From Corallococcus sp. EGB (GTDB taxonomy: Bacteria; Myxococcota; Myxococcia; Myxococcales; Myxococcaceae): a DNA stretch of 64,000 nt. The stretch lies in assembly GCF_019968905.1 (NCBI RefSeq), contig NZ_CP079946.1, forward strand, positions 186,001-250,000, in the 5' to 3' direction. The notes beneath the pieces were generated by a model, which made no database searches, had not been told where the DNA came from, and saw only the letters and a program-made list of their open reading frames with translations. This document shows, piece by piece, positions 26,167-34,355 of the stretch (within the stretch, counting starts at the first letter, position 1; every line of letters starts with the position of its first letter). The position numbers and the translations under genes were made by a program.

Positions 26167-26970
26167 ATGTCCACGCTGCCCTTCGATGTCGCGGTGGGTT
26201 CGGTGCAGGGCCGGGAGCACGCGCGTTCGGGGCGCAACAACCAGGACGCCGCCTGCGTCCGGTGGAGCGAGCACGGGCTGGTGGTGGTGGTGGCGGACGG
26301 GTGTGGCAGCCAGCCGTGCAGCGAGCTGGGGGCGCAGCTGGGCGTGCGGCGGCTGGCGCAGGCGGCGCAGGCGAGGCTTCAGCGGGGCGAGGGGGTGGAC
26401 GGCGCGGACTTCCTGCCGGGGCTGCGCGGGGACCTGCTGGAGTTGATGGAGGGACTGGCGTCCGCGCTGGGGCGGGACGTGTTGGGGGACCTGCTCTTCA
26501 CGCTCGTGGGCGCGGTGGTGACGCCGGCGCACACGCTCGTCTTCTCGTCGGGGGACGGGGTGTGGATGCTCAACGGCCGGGTGCACGCGCTGGGACCGTT
26601 CCCGGGCAACGCGCCGCCGTATCTCGCGTATGCGCTGCTGCGCGGGGAGGACGTGCGGTTGGAGCCCCGGGCGGTGGTGCCCACGGAGGACGTGAACGCG
26701 CTGCTCGTCGGGACGGATGGGGTGGGGGACCTGCTGGCCCTTTCGCAGGCGCGGCTGCCGGAGCGCGACGAGCCGGTGGGCCCGCTGTCGCGGTTCTGGA
26801 CGGACGACCGGTACTTCACCAACCCGGACGCGGTGCGACGGCGGCTGGCGCAGCTCAACCGTGAGTCGGTGCGCGCGGACTTCGTGGAGCGGCGGCTGCT
26901 GCGCACGCCGGGGTTGCTGACGGACGACACCACGCTGGTGGTGCTGCGCCGCCGGATGGGGAGGGCGTGA
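26167..26970 (+). CDS. PP2C-family Ser/Thr protein phosphatase
   Basis: 267 residues; ATG 26167. All metal-binding aspartates of PP2C enzymes are visible: Asp27 (NNQDA), Asp44 (VADGCGS), Asp184 (GTDGVGD) and Asp253 (LTDDTTLV). No signal peptide or membrane helix, so cytosolic. Only 4 bp separate it from the kinase gene, implying that kinase and phosphatase act on the same targets. Together with the vWA gene this reproduces the TerY-P type triad (phosphatase, kinase, vWA) described in stress and conflict islands. First gene of the cassette, 75 bp after the operator. Confidence 0.92.
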   Translation: MSTLPFDVAVGSVQGREHARSGRNNQDAACVRWSEHGLVVVVADGCGSQPCSELGAQLGVRRLAQAAQARLQRGEGVDGADFLPGLRGDLLELMEGLASALGRDVLGDLLFTLVGAVVTPAHTLVFSSGDGVWMLNGRVHALGPFPGNAPPYLAYALLRGEDVRLEPRAVVPTEDVNALLVGTDGVGDLLALSQARLPERDEPVGPLSRFWTDDRYFTNPDAVRRRLAQLNRESVRADFVERRLLRTPGLLTDDTTLVVLRRRMGRA

Positions 26971-26974
26971 GGCC

Positions 26975-28843
26975 ATGGACCTCTGGCTGGAGGGAAGGAA
27001 GGTCCGGTTGGAGCCGCAGCGGGCGCTGGGCAAGGGCGGCGAGGCGGATGTGTATGACCTGGGGGATGGCCGCGCGCTCAAGGTCTTCAAGCAGCCCGAC
27101 CATCCGGACTACCTGGGCCTGTTGCCCGAGCAGGCCGCGGCGAAGGCCCGGCTCGCGGAGCACCAGCGCAAGCTGCGCGCGTTCCCCACGGGCCTTCCGG
27201 CGCGAGTGGTGACGCCGCAGGCCCTGGCCACGGACAAGAAGGGCGCGGAGGTGCTGGGCTATGCGATGCGCAAGCTGGACGGCGTGGAGCCGCTGCGCCG
27301 CTGGAGCGAGCCGGCGTTCCGCCGCGCGGGAGGCAGGGCCGCCGACGCGGTGACGGTGCTCGCGGGGCTGCACCGCGTGCTGGCGGCGGTGCACTCGGCG
27401 GGCGTGGTGGTGGGGGACTTCAACGACCTGAACGTGCTGACGGTGGGCACGGACGCGTACTTCATCGACGCGGACAGCTTCCAGTTCGGCGCCTTCCTGT
27501 GTCCGGTGTTCACGGAGAAGTTCCTCGACCCGCTGCGGGTGGACGCGGGCGCGCAATCGCTGACGCCCGCGCGGCCGGCGACGGTGGAGAGTGATTGGTA
27601 TGCCTTCGCCGTCACCGTGATGCAGTCGCTGCTGTGCGTGGGGCCGCAGGGGGGCATCCACAAGCCGAAGGCGCAGGCGGCCCGGCTGAACGCGTTGGGG
27701 CGGCTGCTCCAGCGCGTCAGCGTGTTCCATCCGGACGTGCAGTACCCCAAGCCCGCGCTGCCGCGCGACACGCTGCCGGACGCGGTGCTGCACCTGTTCC
27801 ATCAGGTGTTCGTGGAGGACCGGCGCGATGCCTTCCCGCTGCCGCTCCTGGAGGGGCTGCGCTTCACGGTGTGCGCGTCGTGCGGCCTGGAGCATGCGCG
27901 GGCCGCGTGTCCCACGTGCCAGCCGCACGCGACGGTGGCGGCCACGCCGGTGTCGGCGGTGCGCGGGCAGGTGACGGCGAAGCGGACGTTCACGACCCGC
28001 GGTGTGCTGCTGCACGCGAGCGCGGAGGACGGGGCGGTGCGCTTCGTCTACCACGCGGATGGCGCGTACCGGCGCGAGGACGGCCGCACGGTGATGCGCG
28101 GCGACCTGGACCCGTCGCTGCGCTGGGAGGCGCAGGGGGACGTGACGCTGCTGGGGCAGCGGGGGCGCGTGGCGGTGTTCATGCCGGGCCGGGGGCCGGA
28201 GTACCTGGGCGTGGAGGTCTGTGACCAGCGGCCGGTGTTCGCGGCCAATGCCAGACACCGGTTCTGGGCGGCGGGCGGCGGGCTGTGGCGGGACGGAGCG
28301 CTCGGCGCCGAGCGGTGGGGCGACGTGCTGCAGGGACAGACGCGGCTGTTCGTGGGCCCCCGGTTCGGCCTGGGGTTCCACCGCGCGGCGGGGCTGCGGG
28401 GGGCCTTCCTGTTCAACGTGGAGCGCAAGGGGCTGCGGGACGGGCTCTCGCTGCCGTGGCCTTCGGGGCAGCTGCTGGACGCGGAGGCGGTGTTCGACGG
28501 GGACACCGTGTGGTTGCTGCTCGCGGAGGAGGCCGGTGGACGCACGGTGCATCACGCGGTGCTGCTGGGGCCGGATGGGGTGGTGCGCGCGAGCGCCCGG
28601 GCCGACGCGGGGGACGGTTCGTGGCTGGGGACGCTGCGCGGGAAGTGCGCCGTGGGGGGCGCGCTCTTCTGCGCCACGGACGCGGGACTCGTGCGCGTGG
28701 AGCGCCGGCAGGGGCGCCTGGAGTCGGTGCGCGAGTTCCCGGACACGGAGCCGTTCGTGGACGCGGGCCGCGGGCTGCTGCTGTCGCGCGAGGGATTGAC
28801 GGTGGTGGGGCCTCAGGACCTCACCGTGTTGCGCATGAGCTGA
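26975..28843 (+). CDS. atypical protein kinase with zinc ribbon and C-terminal beta-rich region
   Basis: 622 residues. Kinase domain ~10-290: Gly loop GKGGEADVY (19-27), ATP Lys36 (ALKVFK), catalytic loop GDFNDLN (Asp148, Asn153) without the usual His-Arg, and D-A-D in place of DFG (Asp165). These are hallmarks of the kinase of TerY-P triads. A Cys4 zinc ribbon follows (Cys300, 303, 312, 315). Residues ~330-620 form a repeated beta-strand region, propeller-like, that may be a sensor or substrate platform. Cytosolic. The catalytic residues are retained, so it should be active. Confidence 0.88.
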   Translation: MDLWLEGRKVRLEPQRALGKGGEADVYDLGDGRALKVFKQPDHPDYLGLLPEQAAAKARLAEHQRKLRAFPTGLPARVVTPQALATDKKGAEVLGYAMRKLDGVEPLRRWSEPAFRRAGGRAADAVTVLAGLHRVLAAVHSAGVVVGDFNDLNVLTVGTDAYFIDADSFQFGAFLCPVFTEKFLDPLRVDAGAQSLTPARPATVESDWYAFAVTVMQSLLCVGPQGGIHKPKAQAARLNALGRLLQRVSVFHPDVQYPKPALPRDTLPDAVLHLFHQVFVEDRRDAFPLPLLEGLRFTVCASCGLEHARAACPTCQPHATVAATPVSAVRGQVTAKRTFTTRGVLLHASAEDGAVRFVYHADGAYRREDGRTVMRGDLDPSLRWEAQGDVTLLGQRGRVAVFMPGRGPEYLGVEVCDQRPVFAANARHRFWAAGGGLWRDGALGAERWGDVLQGQTRLFVGPRFGLGFHRAAGLRGAFLFNVERKGLRDGLSLPWPSGQLLDAEAVFDGDTVWLLLAEEAGGRTVHHAVLLGPDGVVRASARADAGDGSWLGTLRGKCAVGGALFCATDAGLVRVERRQGRLESVREFPDTEPFVDAGRGLLLSREGLTVVGPQDLTVLRMS

Positions 28844-28864
28844 AACACAGACAGGGGGCTGGAC

Positions 28865-29932
28865 ATGACGAAGACGAGTGCGAAGGAACTGCCGCTGCCC
28901 GGGTTCTACAACTCCAACCACGCGGCGGAGTACGGCTACGGCCCGAACGCCGGGAAGCTCCAGCGTGAGGCCGGGGCGTGGAAGGCGGCGCAGGGCGTGA
29001 CGGCGGCGGCCACGGACCGCTTCAACCTGCACCTGCTGCTCATCGACGTGCAGAAGGACTTCTGCTTCCCGGACGGCTCGCTGTACGTGGCGGGGCGCAG
29101 CGGGCGGGGCGCCATCGACGACAACCGCCGCATCGCGGAGTTCATCTACCGGAACCTGGGGACGCTGACGAACGTCACCGCGACGTTGGACACGCACTTC
29201 GCCTATCAAATCTTCTTCCCGTCGTTCTGGGTGGACCAGGACGACCAGCCGCTCCAGCCGTACCGCGAGGTGACCCGCGAGCAGATCGAGCGCGGCCAGG
29301 CGAAGCCGAACCCCGCGGTGGCCAAGTGGCTGTGCGGCGGCAACTACCCGTGGCTGCTCAAGCAGGTGAAGTTCTACTGCGAGGAGCTGGAGCGCGCGGG
29401 GAAGTACACGCTCTACCTGTGGCCGCCGCACTGCCTGCTGGGCAGCGACGGGCACGCGCTGTCGGGCGTGGTGCAGGAGGCGCGGCTGTTCCACTCGTAC
29501 GCGCGCGGCGTGCAGTCGTGGGCGGAGGTGAAGGGCGGCAACCCGCTGACGGAGAACTACTCGGTGCTGCGGCCGGAGGTGCTGATGCGGCATGACGGCC
29601 AGCCGCTCGCGCAGCGCAACACGCAGTTCCTGAAGACGCTGCTCACGTCGGACGCGGTGGTGATTGGCGGGCAGGCCGCCAGCCACTGCGTGAAGAGCAG
29701 CATCGACGACCTCTTGGGGGAGATCGTCGCGCAGGACGCGGCGCTGGCCCGCAAGGTGTACCTGCTGACGGACTGCATGTCGTCGGTGACGGTGCCGGAC
29801 GGCAAGGGCGGCTTCGCGGCGGACTTCACGCCGCAGGCGGACGCGGCGCTCAAGCGCTTCGCGGACGCGGGCATGCACCTGGTGAAGGCCACGGAGCCGC
29901 TCGCGAGCTGGCCGGACCTGCGCCTGGCGTGA
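28865..29932 (+). CDS. nicotinamidase-like cysteine hydrolase, enlarged
   Basis: 355 residues, clearly longer than the usual 180-215 of nicotinamidase/isochorismatase enzymes. Catalytic Asp61 (LLIDVQKDF), metal-site Asp109/His111 (LDTHF), the WPPHCLLGS segment (186-194) and nucleophile Cys275 (ASHCVK) are in the order found in nicotinamidases (PncA). Extra sequence sits at the N-terminus (~1-55) and between the metal site and the WPPHC segment (~115-185). AGGGGG precedes the ATG. It lies inside the phospho-signalling cassette. Nicotinamide or a related amide would be the expected substrate, but the insertions could reshape the pocket. Confidence 0.82.
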   Translation: MTKTSAKELPLPGFYNSNHAAEYGYGPNAGKLQREAGAWKAAQGVTAAATDRFNLHLLLIDVQKDFCFPDGSLYVAGRSGRGAIDDNRRIAEFIYRNLGTLTNVTATLDTHFAYQIFFPSFWVDQDDQPLQPYREVTREQIERGQAKPNPAVAKWLCGGNYPWLLKQVKFYCEELERAGKYTLYLWPPHCLLGSDGHALSGVVQEARLFHSYARGVQSWAEVKGGNPLTENYSVLRPEVLMRHDGQPLAQRNTQFLKTLLTSDAVVIGGQAASHCVKSSIDDLLGEIVAQDAALARKVYLLTDCMSSVTVPDGKGGFAADFTPQADAALKRFADAGMHLVKATEPLASWPDLRLA

Positions 29933-29970
29933 CGTCTGGCATGGGCACTCACACGACGGGAGGCACGGAC

Positions 29971-30765
29971 ATGAGCAAGGCGAACGGGACGGGTGTCACG
30001 AAGCTCTTCGAGGACGCGCACGCGGAGGGCATCCTGAGCCCCGCGGGGTTGCAGACGCTCACGGTGGTGGACCTGGGGGCGCAGATCCAAGCAGGCCTGG
30101 GCATCCACGTGGACGACGTGCAGGCGAGCGAGGTGGTGCTGGTGACGGTGATGCCGGATGACTCCGGGAGCATCGCGCACTCGGGGCACGAGAAGACGGT
30201 ATGTGACGGGCACAACCTGGTGCTGGACGCGCTCCTGGCGAGCCAGCAGAAGGACGGCGTGCTGTTCCACACGCGCTACCTGAATGGCCACGTGCTCAAT
30301 CCCTTCCGGCCGTTGGAGGACGTGGTGCGGATGCACTCCAAGAACTACTCGGCGGACAACGGGACGCCGCTGTACGACCAGGCGGTGGTGCTGCTGGGCA
30401 CGGTGCTGGCGAAGGCGCAGGAGTTCAGCGGCAACGGGGTGCCGGTGCGCACGGTGACGCTGCTGATCACCGACGGCGCGGACCAGGGCTCGCAGAAGGC
30501 GCGGGCGAAGGACGTGGCGGCGCTGGTGAAGGACCTGCACCGGGTGGAGAACCACATCGTCGCGGCGATGGGCATCGACGATGGGGTGACGGACTTCCGG
30601 CGCGTGTTCCAGGAGATGGGCATCGCGGACCGGTGGATCCTGACGCCGGGCCAGAGCGCCCAGGAGATCCGCGCCGCGTTCCAGGTGTTCAGCCAGTCCG
30701 CCGTGCGCGTCAGCCAGGGCGCGGCCAGCTTCAGCCGCGCGGCGCTGGGGGGCTTCGGGGCCTGA
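29971..30765 (+). CDS. von Willebrand factor A domain protein (TerY-like)
   Basis: 264 residues from ATG 29971, supported by GGGAGG 7 nt upstream (in-frame ATGs at 29929 and 29941 lack this). A vWA domain covers ~50-235 with a complete MIDAS: D63-x-S65-x-S67 (DDSGS), Thr132 (NGTPLYD) and Asp168 (ITDGAD). It should bind a divalent ion and a protein partner. With PP2C and kinase genes in the same run, it corresponds to the vWA member of TerY-P triads. The C-terminal ~30 residues are Ser/Ala-rich. No membrane segment. Confidence 0.88.
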   Translation: MSKANGTGVTKLFEDAHAEGILSPAGLQTLTVVDLGAQIQAGLGIHVDDVQASEVVLVTVMPDDSGSIAHSGHEKTVCDGHNLVLDALLASQQKDGVLFHTRYLNGHVLNPFRPLEDVVRMHSKNYSADNGTPLYDQAVVLLGTVLAKAQEFSGNGVPVRTVTLLITDGADQGSQKARAKDVAALVKDLHRVENHIVAAMGIDDGVTDFRRVFQEMGIADRWILTPGQSAQEIRAAFQVFSQSAVRVSQGAASFSRAALGGFGA

Positions 30766-30771
30766 CGGGCG

Positions 30772-31677
30772 TCACGCCCGGAGGAAGCCTCCGAGCAGCT
30801 TGCGGACCTCCTCGGGGCGTTCCTCGGCCACCCAGTGGCCGGTGTCCGGGAGGATGTGGGGTTCGACCTGGGTGGCCACCGCACGCGCCTGTGCGGCGAG
30901 CGGTCCGCCCAGGGACTTGTCACCCCCAATGACCATCACGGGCATGGGGAGTTTGTTCCGGGCCAGCTCCCGGAAGGCCTTCTTGTCCTGGTCGAACGCC
31001 TGGAAGTAGCTCCACGTCGAGTGGAGCCGGCCCGGGGCCGCGTAGGCCTCCGTGTAGGCCTGCCGCTCCGCTTCGTCGACCGCGTGGGGATTGGCGGCGA
31101 AGTCGGTCCAGAAATGGTCGAAGTAGACGCGCTCGCGTCCCCGCACCAGCTTCTCCGCGGTGGGGCCGTTGAAGGTGAAGTGCCACACGTCCCGGCTGCG
31201 CATGACCTGGTCGGACCAGGGCTCGATGCCCGGCAGGAACGCGTCCAGCAGGGCCAGTCGCTCGACCTCGTTGGGGAACAGGGCGGCGTAGGCGTAGGCG
31301 ACCATCAGGCCGATGTCGTGGCCCACGACGGAGACCTTGTCGAAGCCGAGCTTCTTCACCAGCGCGCGCATGTCCCGGGCCAGGGTCTCCTTGTCGTAGC
31401 CCTGCTCTGGCGCGGCCGAGGCGCCCGCGCCGCGCAGGTCCGGGAGGATCACGGTGTGCTGCTTCGCGAGCCCCGGCGCCAGGCGCCACCACATGAGGTG
31501 CGTCTGCGTGTAGCCGTGCAGCAGCAGGACGGGGCGTCCCTCGCCGCCGATGACGAAGTGGATCCGCGTGCCGTTGACGTCCTCGTCGCCTTCGCGGAAG
31601 CCCTGAGGGAAGAAGGGCCGGACGGCGCTCGGAGCCTTGGCTGGAGTCGTCGTGGGGTTCGGCTGCTGGCGTGTCAT
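30772..31677 (-). CDS. alpha/beta hydrolase (haloacetate dehalogenase/epoxide hydrolase type)
   Basis: 301 residues. HGYTQT oxyanion motif (~54), nucleophile elbow GHDIG with Asp instead of Ser (~119), and catalytic His in DTGHWVAEERPEEV (~278). The Asp nucleophile and length match the dehalogenase/epoxide hydrolase branch rather than esterases. Cytosolic. It converges on the vWA gene with 6 bp between; a short palindrome CGGGCGT-C-ACGCCCG (30766-30780) sits over the junction and may help end both transcripts. Confidence 0.88.
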   Translation of the reverse strand: MTRQQPNPTTTPAKAPSAVRPFFPQGFREGDEDVNGTRIHFVIGGEGRPVLLLHGYTQTHLMWWRLAPGLAKQHTVILPDLRGAGASAAPEQGYDKETLARDMRALVKKLGFDKVSVVGHDIGLMVAYAYAALFPNEVERLALLDAFLPGIEPWSDQVMRSRDVWHFTFNGPTAEKLVRGRERVYFDHFWTDFAANPHAVDEAERQAYTEAYAAPGRLHSTWSYFQAFDQDKKAFRELARNKLPMPVMVIGGDKSLGGPLAAQARAVATQVEPHILPDTGHWVAEERPEEVRKLLGGFLRA

Positions 31678-31782
31678 CGGCGCCTCCGCGCGAGAGCGGG
31701 TTCACGCCTCAGGGTGTGCACGCCTCGCGTCCGGGAGGTGCCGGGCCGAGCGGGGAGTCCGGCGCTCGGGCTCCTGGGTCCC

Positions 31783-32220
31783 TCATGCGTCGTGGGGCGG
31801 CTTCAGGCGGGACTGGATGAACTCCAGGTACTTCGCGTCGTCGCCGTCGAAGAGCTCCTCGCCGCCACCCATGTAGGCGCGTGCCAGCTCGTCGGCCGCG
31901 CGGGCTTCGTCACCCAGTTCGAGGGCGCACTGGCCGAGCCGCAGGTGGATGAAGGGATTGCCGAGCCCTCCCGGTGAGCGGACGGCTTCGCGGAAGTGCT
32001 CGCGGCAGTCCTCGAAGCGCTCGAGCTGGAAGTACATGTCGCCGATGGCGGCGCGCACCCAGGTGTTCTGCTGGTGGGCGTGGGTGGGGGCGGGAATCAA
32101 GGCGAGGGCGGCCTTGAAGTGTTTCAGGGCCTGCTCGAAGTCGTCCTCGCCCGCGGCGGCGTCTCCCTGGGCGCAGAGGTCGGTGATGCGTTCGTGGGTT
32201 TCATCCGAGATTGACGACAT
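31783..32220 (-). CDS. tetratricopeptide-repeat protein
   Basis: 145 residues made of about three TPR-like helical hairpins (DFEQALKHFKAALAL, RFEDCREHFREAV, and GDEARAADELARAY). Small cytosolic adaptor; no enzymatic motif. It starts 45 bp after the end of the PIG-L gene on the same strand, so it may be the last gene of the eight-gene operon or separately transcribed. Nothing specific points to a role in that pathway. Confidence 0.82.
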   Translation of the reverse strand: MSSISDETHERITDLCAQGDAAAGEDDFEQALKHFKAALALIPAPTHAHQQNTWVRAAIGDMYFQLERFEDCREHFREAVRSPGGLGNPFIHLRLGQCALELGDEARAADELARAYMGGGEELFDGDDAKYLEFIQSRLKPPHDA

Positions 32221-32265
32221 CGTTGCTCCGGGGACCGGGGAGACATTCGCGGTCCTCGGAGCACT

Positions 32266-33072
32266 CTACCGAGTCGCAGGCGGGGACGTCTTCGTCACGG
32301 GAGGAGGGGGCGCCCCTTGTGAGGGCTCCGCCAGGAACACCTCCGCCGCTCCGGGTTGCCCGCGTGCCTGCGCTTCCATCCGGTGGAACGCCGTGAGCGT
32401 CCGCGCCAGGCCCTCCACGCCTCCGAACTGGAAGCCCAGCTGCGTGCCGTAACGGATGCAGCCCTCCACCTTCTTCGGCAGGTATTCCGTGATGTCCACC
32501 GTCAAGGGACGCAGGCCCTGGGGCACGGCGGCGTCCGGATGCGCCCTCGGCTGCCTTACGGCGTAGGGCGTGTCCCGGTAATAGAGGATCCGGTTCGAGG
32601 GGATGCCCAGCCCCTTCACCGCCCGCACCACCTGCACGTGGTCCACGTGATGCCCCAGCGCCTGGGGCACGAAGACCCGGTCCGGCTTCAGGTCCCACAG
32701 CACCGGCTTCAGACACGCCGCCACCCTGGCCTCGATGGTGTCGTCCGCTCTCGGCGGCTGGAACAGGGCCTCCGGGCTCGCGTAGCCCCGGTGCGGCGCT
32801 TCCTCCAGGTCTCCCCACCTCACGTGGTCCACGCCCATGCAGGCCGCGAAGGCGCGGTCCTCGTCCCGTCGCAGGGCCATGTAGTCCACCTCCGGTCCCA
32901 AGCCCTTCGACGTCTGGCATTGCAGCGCGAAGCCCTTCGGCTCCGGCACGGAGCGCGTGAAGACGGTGACGAGCGCCACCGTCCACCGCTTCGCCTTCAG
33001 CGCCGCCAACGTGCCGCCACAGGAGAAGGCCACGTCGTCCAGGTGCGGTGACACGAACAGGGCCGTGCTCAT
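32266..33072 (-). CDS. PIG-L/LmbE-family deacetylase
   Basis: 268 residues. The zinc motif PHLDD (residues 9-13, the HxDD of the family) and GHHVDH (~155-160), which supplies the third metal His, are intact. Family members remove N-acetyl groups from GlcNAc-linked substrates (MshB in mycothiol, BshB in bacillithiol, GlcNAc-PI deacetylase). Its ATG overlaps the GT4 stop by 4 nt, so glycosyl transfer followed by deacetylation is a natural reading: the MshA-MshB order. Last gene of the tight operon. Confidence 0.9.
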   Translation of the reverse strand: MSTALFVSPHLDDVAFSCGGTLAALKAKRWTVALVTVFTRSVPEPKGFALQCQTSKGLGPEVDYMALRRDEDRAFAACMGVDHVRWGDLEEAPHRGYASPEALFQPPRADDTIEARVAACLKPVLWDLKPDRVFVPQALGHHVDHVQVVRAVKGLGIPSNRILYYRDTPYAVRQPRAHPDAAVPQGLRPLTVDITEYLPKKVEGCIRYGTQLGFQFGGVEGLARTLTAFHRMEAQARGQPGAAEVFLAEPSQGAPPPPVTKTSPPATR

Positions 33073-34355
33073 AACAGGTGCGGCGCGGCCCGGAACCGGC
33101 ACGTGTGGTCCGCGCGCTCCTCCGTCATCGCCGGGTCGTACAGGTGCGTCCATCCCGTGTCCGGCCGCGTGCCCGTCAGCTCCGCGTACACGCCCTGGAT
33201 CCTCCGCCCCACCGACTGCCACGAGTACAGCTCCCGCACCTCGCGCAGCGCCGTGGCCGCCAGGCGCTGGCGCAGCGGCGCGTCGTCCATCAGGCGGCCC
33301 ATCGCCTCCGCCAGCGCGACGCTGTCCTTCGGCGGCACCAGCAGCGCGTCCCTCCCGTCCTCCAGGCAGTCCACCACTCCCACCGCCCGCGTCGACACGA
33401 TGGGCAGCCCGGACGCCATCGCCTCCAGCAGCGTGTTGGAGAACCCTTCGGAGTACGTGGGTGACACGAACAGGTCCCCGCTCCGGTACAGGTCCGGCGC
33501 CTCCGCGTAGGAGGACACGCCCGTCAGCTCCACCACGTCCTGGAGCCCGCCCTCTTCCACCCGCGCGCGCACGGCGGCCACGTCCGGCCCAATCCCAGAC
33601 ACCCGCAGCTTGAACCTCCGCCCGTCCGCCACCAGTCGCCGGGCCGCGTCCAGCAGCTCCATCACGCCTTTCCGCGCGTCCACCCGGCCGTGGTACAGCC
33701 ACACCGGCGGGTCCCGCGGCTGCCCCAGCGCCGACTCATTCCGGGGATGGAAGCGCTGCGTGTCCGTGGCGCCGGGGACGATGGTGAACCGCTCCAGCGG
33801 CGTCCCGTGGTGCCCGCGCACCTCCTCGGCGAAGGACCTGCTCCCAATCAGCAGCGCCCCCGCGTGGCCCAGCACCGCGAGCATCGCCTGCTTGTGCGTC
33901 CCGCAGCACGTGCCCACCCAGTGCCCGTCCCCTCCCTGGATGGAGACGACGTTGGGCAACCCCAGGCGCCGGGCCGCCTCCAGCGCCGCCAGGCCGCAGG
34001 GGTAGCCATACTGCGCATGGATGAGGTCGAACGGCCGGCGCCGGTGCTCGCGGACCACCGTGTCCACCATCACCTCCAGGTCCTGCTCGAAGCTCGCGGG
34101 CTGGCCCTGGTTGATGCGCTGCTCTCCGAGCGACTCGCAGCCCAGCACCTGCGCGCCCGGAATCCCCGGCGGCGGTCCGCCCCCGTACACCGCCATGCCC
34201 GCGGGGTCGTTGCGGTACTGGCTCACCATCGTCACGTCATGTCCGCTGGCCACCAGCTCCCGCACCAGGTTCAGCGCATAGACGCTCATCCCCGAGATGG
34301 CCGGGAAGAAGCGCCGGGAGATGAAGCAGATCCGCAGCCGGTTCACGCTGTTCAT
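33069..34355 (-). CDS. GT4 family glycosyltransferase
   Basis: 428 residues from the ATG at 34355. GT-B fold: N-terminal half begins ICFISRRFFPAISGMSVYA; the C-terminal half has YHGRVDARKG and the E-x7-E motif (EGFSNTLLE), so it is a retaining, nucleotide-sugar-dependent enzyme. It is nested between the isomerase and deacetylase genes with 4-nt overlaps on both sides. In this context it most resembles MshA-type transfer of GlcNAc to an inositol-derived acceptor, but the donor is not visible in sequence. Confidence 0.9.
   Translation of the reverse strand: MNSVNRLRICFISRRFFPAISGMSVYALNLVRELVASGHDVTMVSQYRNDPAGMAVYGGGPPPGIPGAQVLGCESLGEQRINQGQPASFEQDLEVMVDTVVREHRRRPFDLIHAQYGYPCGLAALEAARRLGLPNVVSIQGGDGHWVGTCCGTHKQAMLAVLGHAGALLIGSRSFAEEVRGHHGTPLERFTIVPGATDTQRFHPRNESALGQPRDPPVWLYHGRVDARKGVMELLDAARRLVADGRRFKLRVSGIGPDVAAVRARVEEGGLQDVVELTGVSSYAEAPDLYRSGDLFVSPTYSEGFSNTLLEAMASGLPIVSTRAVGVVDCLEDGRDALLVPPKDSVALAEAMGRLMDDAPLRQRLAATALREVRELYSWQSVGRRIQGVYAELTGTRPDTGWTHLYDPAMTEERADHTCRFRAAPHLL

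Noticed and set aside
26855..29878. 1007-codon open frame on the minus strand opposite the kinase and nicotinamidase genes
   Set aside because: Arg/His/Pro/Leu-rich shadow of the real plus-strand genes, caused by high GC; no domain and no ribosome site.
26167..30765. Calling the cassette a tellurium-resistance operon
   Set aside because: Only the vWA-PP2C-kinase triad is shared with such islands; TerB, TerC, TerD or TerZ genes are not seen.
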